Made by a program: the position numbers and the translations under genes | Shown here: one piece after another, positions 8,669 to 22,163 of the stretch | Layout: each line of letters begins with the position of its first letter | How positions within the stretch are numbered: the first letter of the stretch is position 1 | NCBI RefSeq assembly: GCF_016599045.1 | Contig: NZ_JAENKV010000005.1 | Location: 1-64,000, forward strand | Reading direction: 5' to 3' | Length of the DNA stretch: 64,000 nucleotides | From: Campylobacter sp. TTU_617 | Lineage (GTDB): Bacteria; Campylobacterota; Campylobacteria; Campylobacterales; Campylobacteraceae | Notes under the pieces: model-generated | Seen by the model: the letters and a program-made list of their open reading frames with translations, nothing else | Databases searched by the model: none | What the model was told of the DNA's origin: nothing

Positions 8669-9666
8669 AAATAGGTTTAGAGACAGAAAGTATGCATCTT
8701 TGGTTTCAAAATGGTAAAATGGATATATTTTCTTATATAGATTTTGCTAAAAATTTAGGATGCGATGGTGTTATTATAAATATTATTAAAGATTTTGGAT
8801 TAGATGAAGAGTGGGGATGTTTAGGAAGTGATGATGAAAAACATCTTTTAAAGATAAAGGCTAAGCTTGATGAATATAAAATGTATTGTGAAATTGATGC
8901 TAAAGGTTTTGATTTAAACAAATTTGAAAAAATCAGTAAAGTTTGTAAAATTTTAAATGCAGATATTATAAGATCTTATGTGCCTTTAACTGATAACACC
9001 AAAAAGGTAAAAAATGCAAGTGATGGGGCTTTTGATGATTCTAAAATTACTGCAAGATTTAATAAAGAAGAATTTTTAAGCGTAGACAGTGAGATTAAAG
9101 CTTTAATTCCACTTCTAGAAAAAAATAACTTAAAACTTGCAATTGAAAATCACGAGTATCAAACATCTACTGAATTGCTTGAGCTTTTAAATTTAATCAA
9201 TCATCCTAATATCGGCTTTTTGTATGATTTTGGAAATTCGATGATGGCTTATGAAGATCCAATTGTTGCTTGTAAAAATATGGCTAAATATACTTTTAGT
9301 ACTCATTGTAAAGATCATATTGTTTTTATAGAAGATGATACTGCATATGTTTGTGGAGTTCCTTTGGGTGATGGTAATTTAGATATAAAAACTTGTATTA
9401 AGATTTTAAAAGATCAAGGTTTAGAAAGGATAAATATAGAGCAATGTTTTCCATATTGTGCTACTTTTAAAAGAGAAAAAGGTACAGGTGGAGTAAAAGA
9501 ATTAGGTAGTGGAGCTTTTAAAATAGAACAACCTTTGTTTAATGATTTAAAAGCGATGCAGTATTATTATCCTCAAGAAGTTTCAAATGAATATTTAGAA
9601 AAACTTTTAAAACTTCAAAAACAAGGTTGTGAAAAAAGTATTAAATATTTAAAAAGCATTATTTAG
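8665..9666 (+). CDS. TIM-barrel sugar isomerase/epimerase family protein
   Basis: A 333-residue AP-endonuclease-2/xylose-isomerase-like TIM barrel. Candidate divalent-metal ligands fall at the expected strand ends: Glu161 (AIENHE), Asp188 (LYDFGNS), His214 (STHCKDH) and Glu259 (INIEQC). This family interconverts aldoses and ketoses or epimerises sugars. It is translationally coupled to the MFS gene. The 3' end overlaps the convergent DUF535-type gene by 8 bases (9659-9666), a very tight junction. The specific substrate cannot be told from sequence. Confidence 0.85.
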   Translation: MKIGLETESMHLWFQNGKMDIFSYIDFAKNLGCDGVIINIIKDFGLDEEWGCLGSDDEKHLLKIKAKLDEYKMYCEIDAKGFDLNKFEKISKVCKILNADIIRSYVPLTDNTKKVKNASDGAFDDSKITARFNKEEFLSVDSEIKALIPLLEKNNLKLAIENHEYQTSTELLELLNLINHPNIGFLYDFGNSMMAYEDPIVACKNMAKYTFSTHCKDHIVFIEDDTAYVCGVPLGDGNLDIKTCIKILKDQGLERINIEQCFPYCATFKREKGTGGVKELGSGAFKIEQPLFNDLKAMQYYYPQEVSNEYLEKLLKLQKQGCEKSIKYLKSII

Positions 9667-10513
9667 ACAAAATTTGATTTAAATTTTGTCCAATTTCTTT
9701 AAACATAATAAAACGTTTTTTATACATAGAGCGTTTATTGCTAGGTATTTCTTCTAGACTTTTTTGTTCGTGTGAAAGCTCATAATATTTGTGATTATTT
9801 ATTTTAACGAGCTTTCCTCCATTTTCAAGCCAAATTTTTTTATAATTAACAAAATAACCTTTATCATATCCCTTTTGAGATCTGATTTGGTTTTTTTCAT
9901 AAACTCCAAGTGTAACGTTAAGTTTTAAACATTTGCAAAGTATTTTAACACATTCTATAAGTAAAGCTATAGGACGTGATCCATGACATTTTTTGGTAAA
10001 GATTTTATTTATATCTAAAGCATTAAAATTAGCGTGTTTATAACCTTGAATGCAAGAAATTAAAAGATTGTTTTCCAAAGTAAAACAAAAACAACATTGT
10101 TCAATAATATGCTTTTGATATTTAAGAGAAAAAGCCCAAAAACCTTCTTCGTGGACATGATGATTTTTTCCTAAATAAAGTTCAAAATCTTCACCAAAAT
10201 TAAAGATAAGTTGATCTTTGGGTAAAAATTTAAAATTTTTAAGTCCTTGATTTGCGTCATAGATTAAAGTTTTGACACGCTCATTTGCATTAAAACTTTT
10301 ATCACAAAATCTTCTTATGGCGTTATAGCAAATTTCTGGTTTATTAAAAAAATTTTTTAAATGTTTGTTTTCTTCTATATTTAGTGTTTTTTCGAGAAAT
10401 CTAATTTGAGGATAATATAAAAGTTTTCTTAAATAAAAACGTATGCGACGTCTAAAGCTAATCATTTTACTTTTATCATCAAATTTTGGCGTAGGGAATT
10501 TAAATTGATTCAT
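9659..10513 (-). CDS. DUF535 (VirK/YbjX-like) protein
   Basis: A 284-residue basic protein. Segments such as HEEGFWAFSLKYQKHI and NLLISCIQGYKH, then the KKCHGSRPIALLIECV stretch and the late KRSMYKKRFIMF, fit the DUF535 family, which includes Shigella/Salmonella VirK and E. coli YbjX. Those proteins are linked to envelope changes and virulence, but their biochemistry is unsettled. No signal peptide is seen. It is coupled to rseP by an ATGA overlap, which also points to an envelope role. Homologous, from memory, to the gene after the protease in C. jejuni (Cj1069). Confidence 0.7.
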   Translation of the reverse strand: MNQFKFPTPKFDDKSKMISFRRRIRFYLRKLLYYPQIRFLEKTLNIEENKHLKNFFNKPEICYNAIRRFCDKSFNANERVKTLIYDANQGLKNFKFLPKDQLIFNFGEDFELYLGKNHHVHEEGFWAFSLKYQKHIIEQCCFCFTLENNLLISCIQGYKHANFNALDINKIFTKKCHGSRPIALLIECVKILCKCLKLNVTLGVYEKNQIRSQKGYDKGYFVNYKKIWLENGGKLVKINNHKYYELSHEQKSLEEIPSNKRSMYKKRFIMFKEIGQNLNQILSK

Positions 10514-11613
10514 TGTATTATTCTTTTAATATCATTAAATGTTGCAAAAAGCATTAAGGCTAATAAAATAGCCATACCACCATAGCTTAAATATTCAAAA
10601 ACTTTTTGTGGAACCTTACGTTTAAAAATCATTTCATATAAATTAAAAAGTATGTGCCCTCCATCAAGCATAGGTATAGGCAAGAGATTTAAAATTCCAA
10701 GATTAATGGAGATTAAAGCTGTAATAATTAAAAGCATCGAAATACCATTATGCGCTGCTTTAGAAGTTATATCGACCATAGTGATAATGCCACCTAAATT
10801 TTTTGCATCAATTTCAGAACTTAAAAGTTTTGCTATACCTTTTATGATAAGTGTTGAAGCATTTAAACTTTCATCATAGGCATATTTTAAAGCACTAAAA
10901 CCTTTATAATATATAGTACTTAGCTCTCCATTTGGTGAAATTCCAATCAATGGCTTTTGAACTGGCTGTAAAAATTCATTATAAGAAGATGCTATTTTTG
11001 GTGTTAGTTCTATTTGTAATTTTTCATTATTTCTTTGGATTAAAATTTGTAATTTTTCATTTTTAACTAGTTTAGAAATTTCATCAAAACTTTTAATTTT
11101 ATGATTATTGATCTCTAAAATTGTATCATTTTTTTGGATTCCTGCGTGAAAAGCAGCAGAATCTAAAGCTACATTTCCAACTATAGGAGAAAATTTTTGT
11201 ATGCCTAAATTTGCGATTATGATATAAAGTAAAAAAGCTAAAAATATATTAAAAAATGGTCCTGCAAAAAGTATGTAAATTTTTTTTATAGGATTTAAAA
11301 CACTATAGCTATCCTTATCTAAATTTTCAACCCCTGGTCTCATATCATCTTGTCCTTTGAGTTTTACATAACCTCCAAGTGGCAAGGTGCTTAATCTATA
11401 AATTGTTCCTTTAAAGTTATATTCTAAAAGACTTTTTCCAAATCCTATGCTAAAAATTTCAACCTTTACTCCTAAAGATTTTGCTGCCAAAAAATGTCCA
11501 AGTTCGTGGAAAAAAATTAAAAATGAAATAACCAATAAAGTAACAAGAAAATTAATAGAATAAAATTTAAATCCTATTATAAGAATTAAAGCTAAAAATA
11601 ATAAAGATCTCAT
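10510..11613 (-). CDS. rseP: Site-2 membrane metalloprotease RseP/RIP
   Basis: Inner-membrane zinc protease that cuts transmembrane segments, for example remnant signal peptides or anti-sigma factors. The 367-residue protein has the HExxH zinc site (H36-E-L-G-H40) in the first membrane helix, one PDZ domain (about 125-200) and the second zinc motif LDGGH near residue 318. It overlaps pgsA upstream and the DUF535-type gene downstream by four bases each. Its natural substrate in Campylobacter is not shown by the sequence. Confidence 0.95.
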   Translation of the reverse strand: MRSLLFLALILIIGFKFYSINFLVTLLVISFLIFFHELGHFLAAKSLGVKVEIFSIGFGKSLLEYNFKGTIYRLSTLPLGGYVKLKGQDDMRPGVENLDKDSYSVLNPIKKIYILFAGPFFNIFLAFLLYIIIANLGIQKFSPIVGNVALDSAAFHAGIQKNDTILEINNHKIKSFDEISKLVKNEKLQILIQRNNEKLQIELTPKIASSYNEFLQPVQKPLIGISPNGELSTIYYKGFSALKYAYDESLNASTLIIKGIAKLLSSEIDAKNLGGIITMVDITSKAAHNGISMLLIITALISINLGILNLLPIPMLDGGHILFNLYEMIFKRKVPQKVFEYLSYGGMAILLALMLFATFNDIKRIIQ

Positions 11614-12134
11614 TTTCTTCCTTTTATATAAGCATAAATATATTCATAGCCAGAATAAAGAGTAAGGATTAAAGCAATATAAAGCAAAATTTGTGCGAAG
11701 GGCCACTGCATTATTAAAAACCCAATAGCTACCATTTGAAATCCGGTTTTTAATTTTCCAGCAAATGATGCGCTAATATCTAAATTTTCACTTACCATAA
11801 CGACGCGAAATCCTGTGATAAAAAATTCTCTTACCAAGATAATATAAATAATCCACTCATTAGCTCTACCCATCATTAAAAGTCCAATAAATGCTGCTAA
11901 AATGAGCATTTTATCAGCTAAAGGATCTAGAATTGATCCAAGTTTTGTTATTTGTCCCCAAGTCCTAGCAATATATCCATCAAAAAAATCACTTAAAGCA
12001 GCTAAAGAAAAAGTTAAAGCCGCAAAATAATTAATCCAACTTTGATGAATTTCTTCAAAAGAATGAGTAAGTAGAAAAAATAATAAGGGTGCAAATATAA
12101 TTCTTAAAGATGCTAAAGCATTTGGCAAATTCAT
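11610..12134 (-). CDS. pgsA: Phosphatidylglycerophosphate synthase
   Basis: Joins CDP-diacylglycerol and glycerol-3-phosphate in the inner membrane, the committed step to phosphatidylglycerol. The 174-residue protein has the CDP-alcohol phosphotransferase motif DGx2ARx8Gx3Dx3D exactly: Asp52-Gly53, Ala56-Arg57, Gly66, Asp70 and Asp74. About five membrane helices follow. First gene of the pgsA-rseP-DUF535 operon. Confidence 0.95.
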   Translation of the reverse strand: MNLPNALASLRIIFAPLLFFLLTHSFEEIHQSWINYFAALTFSLAALSDFFDGYIARTWGQITKLGSILDPLADKMLILAAFIGLLMMGRANEWIIYIILVREFFITGFRVVMVSENLDISASFAGKLKTGFQMVAIGFLIMQWPFAQILLYIALILTLYSGYEYIYAYIKGRK

Positions 12135-12352
12135 AAAAAACCTTAAAATAATAAAATTAATTATATTTTATAAAAATAAGACAAAAACTTGGTAAAAATT
12201 TTTAAAAAATAAGAATAAAATTTTTATAACAATTAAAATTTTCTCAATATTATATATTTTAATTTATTATTTAAAGTAATTTAAATCTTTGTCAATTCTT
12301 TTTTAAATACTAGTTAGATTTAATTATAACATACTATGAAAGTAAAAAAATA

Positions 12353-13441
12353 TTAAAATTCAAAGATTTCTGGTTTTAATTTAAGCATTAAACAAAAGGC
12401 CCCTAAAACTGCTTGTTCTTTTACAAATTCCCTATCTCCTTTAAGATAGAGTATTTCTTGTATATAGGTTCCATCTTTAAACATTGCTCCAATGTAAATT
12501 GTTCCTGCTTTATGTTCTTTAATATCTTCTTTATCTGCTATACCACTGATTGCTAAAGCAAAATCTGGTTTAGCAGTTTTAAAAATACCTTTTAACATAA
12601 AATAAATACATTTTTCACTATATGCTCCATTATTTTCTAAAATATCTTCGCTTATCCCAAGCCATTCGTGTTTAATACGATTAGAATAGCTTACAATAGA
12701 ACCTTCAAAGATTTGACTAATTCCTGGAATTTGAGTAATTGTTGATGCACAAAGCCCTCCAGTACAACTTTCAGCGAAAGAAATTTTCATATTTTTTTCT
12801 AAGAGTTTTTTACTTATAAATTCAATAGGATCTTTTCCTAGGAAAAATTTTTGTCCGAATAAATTTTGAACACTTTTTAAAAAACTTTCAAGTTTTCCAT
12901 ATTGAGAACTTGAGACTCTAATAAGATTTATATGTTCTAAAAGCTGAGTAACTTTGATTTTTACTTCATAAGATTTTGTTAGAGTTTCAAGTAGTAAGCT
13001 TGCACTTTGGCTATCTATACCAAAAAGACAAAAATATTTAAAATTTAGTGTTATTTCTCCGATTAAATTTGGGATTGTATGATTTGTTTGAATTTTTAAA
13101 ACATTAATTTTACAATTTGCAAATTTAATCATAAAGCTATCTTTTTCGTAAAGAGATTTACTTGGAACAAGAGTATTTTCTTCTAAAACAAGATTATCTT
13201 CATTTAAAGTTGCAAGAATTTTTGCTACAGTAGGATAATATTCAAAGCTAGAAAATATAGTAATAAAATCGTATTTTTGCATTAAATTTTCAAGTAAAAA
13301 TGGTAAATCTTTATCAGTTTTATTTTGGATCTTAATTTCATTTATCTCTTTAAATTTTTTTTCATAAACTCTATAAATATAATTTTTATAATTTGTATTG
13401 GCAATAATCTCATCTCCTAAAATAAAAAGCAAATGTTTCAT
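12353..13441 (-). CDS. cinA: CinA-like protein with C-terminal NMN-deamidase domain
   Basis: A 362-residue protein. The C-terminal 160 residues match the CinA/PncC domain (SFAESCTGG with the catalytic Ser, then [16 protein letters not shown] and ALAISGIAD), which deamidates nicotinamide mononucleotide in NAD recycling. The N-terminal half keeps a GDEI motif but lacks the GGLGPTxDD signature of the COG1058 domain, so it looks degenerate. It is divergent from ileS. A 218-base AT-rich gap to pgsA holds nothing I recognise beyond possible promoter sequence. Confidence 0.85.
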   Translation of the reverse strand: MKHLLFILGDEIIANTNYKNYIYRVYEKKFKEINEIKIQNKTDKDLPFLLENLMQKYDFITIFSSFEYYPTVAKILATLNEDNLVLEENTLVPSKSLYEKDSFMIKFANCKINVLKIQTNHTIPNLIGEITLNFKYFCLFGIDSQSASLLLETLTKSYEVKIKVTQLLEHINLIRVSSSQYGKLESFLKSVQNLFGQKFFLGKDPIEFISKKLLEKNMKISFAESCTGGLCASTITQIPGISQIFEGSIVSYSNRIKHEWLGISEDILENNGAYSEKCIYFMLKGIFKTAKPDFALAISGIADKEDIKEHKAGTIYIGAMFKDGTYIQEILYLKGDREFVKEQAVLGAFCLMLKLKPEIFEF

Positions 13442-13544
13442 TATATATTTCCTTGATATTTATACTAATTTAATATTATATCTAAAAACAAAGGCTAAAT
13501 TAAAGCTATTTAGAGTAAAATTACATTATTTTTTAGGTGGATTT

Positions 13545-16301
13545 ATGGATTATAAAAATACTTTACTTTTGCCAGATACAAGTTTTCCCATGAGGGCTAA
13601 TTTAGGTGAAAATGAAAAGCAACGTTTTTATAAATGGTTTGATAAAAATTATGCTTATGAAAAAATAAAACAAAAACGTAAAAATGCAAATAAAAGTTTT
13701 ACTTTACACGATGGCCCTCCTTATGCAAATGGTCATATTCATATAGGACACGCTTTAAATAAAATTTTAAAAGAAACTATTATAAAACTTCATTATTTTC
13801 AAGGCGAAAAAGTTCGTTTTACTCCAGGTTGGGATTGTCACGGGCTTCCTATAGAACAACAAGTAGAGATAAAAATTCAAGATAAAAAACATTTGCTTAG
13901 TAAAAATCAAATTAGAGAATTATGTCGTGAGCACGCTAAGGAATTTGTTAATATTCAAAAGCAAGAATTTAAAGACTTAGGCATCATTGCTGATTGGGAT
14001 AAGCCTTATCTTACAATGGATTTTACTTTTGAGGCAAATATCTATAGAACTTTATGTCAGATTGCTAAAAAAGGTCTTTTGCTAGAAAGATCTAAGCCTG
14101 TTTTTTGGAGTTGGGCTGCAAAGTCTGCTTTAGCGGAAGCTGAGGTAGAGTATCAAGATAAAGAAGATTATTCTGTTTTTGTAAGTTTTGATTTGGATCA
14201 AATTTCTTGTGAAAAATTAGGGGTAAAAAAAGCTAGTGCAGTAATTTGGACTACCACACCTTGGACTTTGCTTGCAAATCAAGCTATTGCCTTAAATCCT
14301 GATGAAATTTATGTTTTAACAAAAGAAGGATTTATTTTTGCCAAAGCTTTGCTTAAAAACATGGTAGAAAAAAATCTTACAACAGGAGAGATAGAAAAAG
14401 AATTTCAGGCCAAAGATTTAGAAAAACTAGAAGCAATCAATCCTTTAAATTCAAGAAAGTCTATTTTAATTCTTGCAAATCATGTTTTAATGGAAGGTGG
14501 AAGCGGGCTTGTGCATACAGCTCCAGGACACGGAGAAGATGATTATTATGCTTGTTTGAAATATGATATTGAAACCATAATGCCGGTAGATGATAGTGGT
14601 TGTTATGATGAAACTTTAAGACTTAAAAAACTTTTACCACAAGATTTATTAGATGAATTTATCGGACTTCACGTTTTTAAAGCAAATGAAAGAATTTTAG
14701 AACTTTTAGGAGAGCATCTTTTGCATTCTTCTAAATTTATACATTCTTATCCATTTTGCTGGAGAACACATAAGCCAGTAATTTATAGAGCAACTAAGCA
14801 GTGGTTTATAGTAATGGATGAACTTAAAAATGGAAATACTTTAAGAGAGTGTGCTAAAGAGCAAATTGCTAAAGTAAAATTTTACCCTCAAAGCGGTATT
14901 AAAAGAATTGGTTCTATGATTGAAAATCGTCCTGATTGGTGTATATCAAGACAAAGGGTTTGGGGAACCCCTATAGCCTTTTTTAGAGATAAAAATTCAA
15001 AAAAAGTGATTTTGGATGATGAAATTTTAGAATTTATTGCAGATATTTTTGAAAAACAGGGTTCTGATGCTTGGTGGAGTCTTGAAATAAAAGATTTATT
15101 ACCGCCTAATTCAAAATATGAAGCACAAAATTTAGAAAAGATCAATGATATACTTGATGTTTGGTTTGATAGTGGAAGTACTTGGAATGCTGTTTTAAAA
15201 TCTTGTAATTATGATGCAGGAGAATTGCCTGCTGATATGTTTTTAGAAGGAAGTGATCAGCATAGAGGATGGTTTCAAAGTTCTTTACTTACAAGTGTTG
15301 CTATTAATAATCAAAGTCCATTTAAGAGTATTTTAACACACGGATTTAGCATTGATGAAAAGGGGCAAAAAATGTCTAAGTCCAAAGGTAATGTAATAGC
15401 TCCAAATTATGTTGCTAAAACTTATGGAGTAGAGATTTTAAGATTATGGGTTTTATTAAGTGATTATTCAAGTGATTTAAAAATTTCAGATAATATTTTA
15501 AAACAAGTTAGCGAACAATATAGAAAAATTAGAAATACCATAAGATTTTTACTTGCAAATATTAATGATTTAAATGATTTAAATGTTAAAGAATTTTCTT
15601 TTATAGATCAATGGATACTTTCTAAAGCTAAAATGGTATTTAAAAATACTAAAGAATCTTTTAGAAATTATGAATTTGCAAAAGGTTTTAACTATCTTCT
15701 AAATTTTTTAAGCTCTTATTTAAGTGGAATTTATTTAGATATTAGCAAAGATAGACTTTATTGTGAGCAAAAAGATAGCTTAAAAAGAAGAAGTACTCAG
15801 GTAGCTATGGCTTTAATTACTAAAGAATTATTTAATATTTTAGCACCTTTTTTCACTTATACCATTGATGAAGCTTTAGAGCATAGTAATAAAATTATAA
15901 AAAATAATGATATAGCAGATGTATTTGATCTTAGTTTTAATGAAGAATTAAATATAGCTTTTGATATAGAAGATAAATTTTTGCTAGAAGCAAGAGAAAA
16001 ATTCTTTGAAAAAATAGATATTTTGAAAAAAGATAAAATTATTAGATCTACTTTAGAACTTAAGCTTTATACCACTTCATCTTTTATTTTAAATTTAGAT
16101 AAAGATGAAATGATTGATTGGTTTATGGTAAGTGATATAAGCATAGATGAAAATAATGAAATTCTAAGCGAATTTGAAGTTAATAATGAAAAATTTATTA
16201 TTTCAAAAGCTAAAGAGTATAAATGCCCAAGATGTTGGAGATTTAAAGCTATAAAAGAAGAATGTTTATGTGATCGTTGCTCTAAGGTATTGGACTTATG
16301 A
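13545..16301 (+). CDS. ileS: Isoleucyl-tRNA synthetase
   Basis: Charges tRNA-Ile. The ATG at 13545 follows AGGTGG and gives 918 residues; an upstream open extension to 13398 overlaps cinA and lacks a ribosome-binding site. Class I motifs are HIGH at residues 66-69 and KMSKS at 609-613. The editing domain lies between (for example [13 protein letters not shown]). The C-terminal zinc knuckle is present as CPRCWRF and CLCDRC. This is the bacterial type I form. The stop overlaps the following 37-codon ORF. Confidence 0.98.
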   Translation: MDYKNTLLLPDTSFPMRANLGENEKQRFYKWFDKNYAYEKIKQKRKNANKSFTLHDGPPYANGHIHIGHALNKILKETIIKLHYFQGEKVRFTPGWDCHGLPIEQQVEIKIQDKKHLLSKNQIRELCREHAKEFVNIQKQEFKDLGIIADWDKPYLTMDFTFEANIYRTLCQIAKKGLLLERSKPVFWSWAAKSALAEAEVEYQDKEDYSVFVSFDLDQISCEKLGVKKASAVIWTTTPWTLLANQAIALNPDEIYVLTKEGFIFAKALLKNMVEKNLTTGEIEKEFQAKDLEKLEAINPLNSRKSILILANHVLMEGGSGLVHTAPGHGEDDYYACLKYDIETIMPVDDSGCYDETLRLKKLLPQDLLDEFIGLHVFKANERILELLGEHLLHSSKFIHSYPFCWRTHKPVIYRATKQWFIVMDELKNGNTLRECAKEQIAKVKFYPQSGIKRIGSMIENRPDWCISRQRVWGTPIAFFRDKNSKKVILDDEILEFIADIFEKQGSDAWWSLEIKDLLPPNSKYEAQNLEKINDILDVWFDSGSTWNAVLKSCNYDAGELPADMFLEGSDQHRGWFQSSLLTSVAINNQSPFKSILTHGFSIDEKGQKMSKSKGNVIAPNYVAKTYGVEILRLWVLLSDYSSDLKISDNILKQVSEQYRKIRNTIRFLLANINDLNDLNVKEFSFIDQWILSKAKMVFKNTKESFRNYEFAKGFNYLLNFLSSYLSGIYLDISKDRLYCEQKDSLKRRSTQVAMALITKELFNILAPFFTYTIDEALEHSNKIIKNNDIADVFDLSFNEELNIAFDIEDKFLLEAREKFFEKIDILKKDKIIRSTLELKLYTTSSFILNLDKDEMIDWFMVSDISIDENNEILSEFEVNNEKFIISKAKEYKCPRCWRFKAIKEECLCDRCSKVLDL

Positions 16302-16407
16302 TGTTTTTAGAACCTATGCCTTTTAGTATTATAATTGTAACGATTGTTATTGTTTTGCTTTTAAGTGCCTTGGCTGTATTTTTTATAAAATTAACAAAGG
16401 ATAAGAA

Positions 16408-16411
<4 letters not shown>
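16298..16411 (+). CDS. 37-residue single-helix membrane protein
   Basis: A small frame opens at ATG 16298 overlapping the ileS stop (ATGA) and closes at 16409-16411 overlapping the gatA ATG (ATGA). The peptide [20 protein letters not shown] is followed by a hydrophobic run and the basic tail KLTKDKK, one membrane helix with a positive C-terminus. Coupling on both sides supports real translation. I recall a similar tiny gene (Cj1060c) at this place in C. jejuni. Function unknown. Confidence 0.7.
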
Positions 16412-19400
<2,989 letters not shown>

Positions 19401-19408
<8 letters not shown>

Positions 19409-20186
19409 AATAGCTGCTTTACAATTTCCTACTTTGGCTTTGAGTGAGTCAAGACTTGATTATTATTTACAAGCTTCAAAAGAAAGTGGTGCAAATTTAG
19501 TTGTACTTGGAGAATATGTTATCAATAGCTTTTTTACAGAATTACTTTCTATGCCAAAAAGTATGATTAAAGAACAAAGCGAAGTTAAAAAAGAAAGTCT
19601 TATAAAACTTTCTAAAAAATATGATTTAGAAATTATTGCACCTTTTATTAGCGTGGAAACTAAAGGATATAAAAAAACCTGTCTTAAAGTTTCACCTAAG
19701 ATGATTAAAATTTATGAACAACAAATTTTAATACCCTATACTCATTGGAATGAAAAGGCTTTTTTTAACAATAAAGAACAAGATGAACTTAAACTTTTTC
19801 ATTTTAGCTATGAAGGATTAAAGTGTGCATTAATTTTTGGTTTTGAGGCTCATTTTGATATTTTTTGGAAAAAAATTATGGAAAAAAAGATTGATCTTGT
19901 TATTATTCCTACTGCCTCCACATTTGAAAGTAAAAAACGTTGGGAAGAGCTTTTAAAAATAAGAGCCTTTTTAAATCATACTAGTGTTTTAAGGGTTAAT
20001 CGTATAGGGACTTCAAAACATAGTGAAGAATGGAATTTTTATGGCGATACTATGTTTATTAATGCTTTTGGGGAGATAGAAGAAAAGCTTGGAAATGAAG
20101 AAGAAATGCTTATTGTAGAACCAAAAAAAGCTAACGAAGCAAGAAATTTATGGGGATTTGATAAAATTATAAAAAATAAAATTTGA
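19401..20186 (+). CDS. Nitrilase-fold (carbon-nitrogen hydrolase) protein, probably inactive
   Basis: The 261-residue protein follows the nitrilase superfamily along its whole length: opening IAALQFPT, the Glu of the triad at E38 (VVLGEY), and the closing asparagine/glycine region VLRVNRIGT. By eye, the catalytic Lys position is Gln (Q107, in YEQQILIPY) and the nucleophile Cys position is Gly147 (ALIFGFE where active enzymes read AICYD). A cysteine exists five residues earlier. It may be a binding protein rather than an enzyme. It overlaps xseB. Confidence 0.8.
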
Positions 20187-20204
20187 TATTTCTTAGGATT
20201 AAAT

Positions 20205-22025
20205 GTGGATATTTTTTTTAAAAATATAGAAAGTTTAAAGATCTCAAATTATGATCTTGCTTTAAAAATCTTAAGCTTTTTAAATCAGTCAAAATTAAGC
20301 TTTAGAATAGATGAAAATTTAAATATTTATGACTCTCAAAAAAGGTATTTATATGAAAATAAGGAGCAAATGAATCAATTTATTGATTCTATTTCTAATG
20401 GAAGTAAAAATTATCCTTTTATTTTTATCTATGGTATAGCTAATGGGGAATTGATTAAAAATTTAAGTTATAAATATAAACATATTTTTGTTTTTGAAAG
20501 TGAAATTGAACTTTTAATTTTAGCTTTAAATATTGTAGATATCAGCGAAGAATTAAAAAATTATAAAATTATTTTATTTGATCCTAATGCTTTTGATTTT
20601 GAAATTCAAGTTGCTATGTTTTTCGATCATCAAGATATACTTGAATATTTAAGTTTATATAAGCTTTTTATTAGTTCTTTATATTATAAAGATTTTTTTA
20701 ATAATGAGATATTAAAAGTTAATGAGATATGTATAAAAACAGCTGATGTAGCTATAAGAAATGCTGATAGAACTTGTTATCTTCCTCTTTTAACTTATAA
20801 ACAATTTCTTTGTAATATCCCTACAATGTTAGAAAATATTCCTTTTCAAAGACTTATAGCTCAAAGAAAAAATGCTTTTGATACAGCCATAGTAGTTTCA
20901 GCAGGACCTTCACTTACTAAACAACTTCCTTTACTTAAAAAATATCAAAATAAAGCTTTTATTTTTTGTGCTGATGGAGCTTTAAACATCTTGCTTAAAG
21001 AAGATATCAAGCCTGATTATGTAACAAATTTAGATTTTTCTGATTGGGCAATTAATTTTTTTGAAAAAATATCTAATTTAAATAATACTTTAATAATGCT
21101 CGAATGTGCAACATCACCAAATGTTGTTGATTTTTTAAAAAAAGAAAAAATTATTCTTTGTATTAGAAATAAACCTTTGTATATGCGTTATCATTTAAAT
21201 GATTTTGGCTATATAGATACAGGAACTCATGTAAGTCATTTCTCTTATACTCTAGCTCTTGCTTTAGGATTTAAAAATATTATTATGATAGGACAAGATT
21301 TAGCTTATGATGAGAAAGGAAATTCGCATTCAAAAGGTTATTATTACACAGAAAAATCTAAAGAAGAATATCTTAGCGATACATTAGAAATTGAAGCGTA
21401 TGGCGGAAATAAACAGATTAAAACACATATATTTTGGAATGATTATCGTATCAAATTAGAATACCTTTTTGCTTGCAATAAAGAAGTAAATTTTTATAAT
21501 GCCACAGAAGGTGGAGCAAGGATAAATTTTACAAAAGAAGTATCTTTTAAAAATGCTTGCGAAACTTTACTTCATAAAGAAAAACCTAAATTTGAAAATT
21601 TAAAACCCTTAACTAAAAATAGAAGTGCTAAACTCATTGCTAAATTCTTTGAAAAATTAAAACAAGATAAGCAAACTTGTGAAAATTTATTAAATGATGC
21701 TAAAACTTTAAAAGAAGCATTAGATAATATCTTAAGCAAAGATATTATTTTACCTTTAGAATTTTTACAAAATGTTTATCAAAATATAAGTAGTTTTAAT
21801 AATACTTTAGCAAATGATGAGTTTGTGCAAGATGAAGCTTTAAGAGGTAATTTTGTTTATCGTGGCTATTTGATTTCTTGCGCTATAAGAGATAAGAATG
21901 ATGAGAGAGAATATTTGTTTGCTTATATAAAAGCTTATAAAGAATGGTTGCAAGAATTTTTAGAAAAATTAAACACTAAGTATGAAAATATCCTTGAAGC
22001 TTTAAGTATAGGACAATATAAATAA
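20205..22025 (+). CDS. Motility accessory factor (Maf/DUF115) family protein
   Basis: The GTG at 20205 is preceded by TAGGA; the overlapping ATG at 20203 runs into a stop after eight codons. The 606-residue product carries the Maf/DUF115 core: IYGIANGELI, then VVSAGPSLTKQL (about 229-240), FIFCADGALNILLKED, PDYVTNLDFSD and MIGQDLAYDEKGNSHSKG. Maf proteins attach nonulosonic acids such as pseudaminic or legionaminic acid to flagellin. In C. jejuni several lie in the flagellar glycosylation locus; here one sits alone before murC. A hairpin follows. Confidence 0.85.
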   Translation: MDIFFKNIESLKISNYDLALKILSFLNQSKLSFRIDENLNIYDSQKRYLYENKEQMNQFIDSISNGSKNYPFIFIYGIANGELIKNLSYKYKHIFVFESEIELLILALNIVDISEELKNYKIILFDPNAFDFEIQVAMFFDHQDILEYLSLYKLFISSLYYKDFFNNEILKVNEICIKTADVAIRNADRTCYLPLLTYKQFLCNIPTMLENIPFQRLIAQRKNAFDTAIVVSAGPSLTKQLPLLKKYQNKAFIFCADGALNILLKEDIKPDYVTNLDFSDWAINFFEKISNLNNTLIMLECATSPNVVDFLKKEKIILCIRNKPLYMRYHLNDFGYIDTGTHVSHFSYTLALALGFKNIIMIGQDLAYDEKGNSHSKGYYYTEKSKEEYLSDTLEIEAYGGNKQIKTHIFWNDYRIKLEYLFACNKEVNFYNATEGGARINFTKEVSFKNACETLLHKEKPKFENLKPLTKNRSAKLIAKFFEKLKQDKQTCENLLNDAKTLKEALDNILSKDIILPLEFLQNVYQNISSFNNTLANDEFVQDEALRGNFVYRGYLISCAIRDKNDEREYLFAYIKAYKEWLQEFLEKLNTKYENILEALSIGQYK

Positions 22026-22050
22026 ATTTTAATTTTATAAAGTGATTTTT

Positions 22051-22077
22051 ATCTAAGAAATTTAAAATTTTTTAGAT
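22051..22077 (+). terminator. Hairpin after the Maf-family gene
   Basis: Arms 22051-22063 and 22065-22077 pair over 13 positions with one G-T wobble, about 25 bases past the Maf-family stop, followed by a T-rich stretch. AT-rich but well placed before the murC promoter region. Confidence 0.5.
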
Positions 22078-22163
22078 ATTTTTTATCAAGATTTTTTAGG
22101 GGTATTTTAGTGAAAAAGTGTTAGAATTTTTACTTTTGATTTCTTAAGATATTTGAGGCAAAG

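Noticed and set aside
13398-13544. N-terminal extension of ileS by 49 residues
   Set aside because: It overlaps cinA, has no ribosome-binding site and is not part of the IleRS family; the ATG at 13545 follows AGGTGG.
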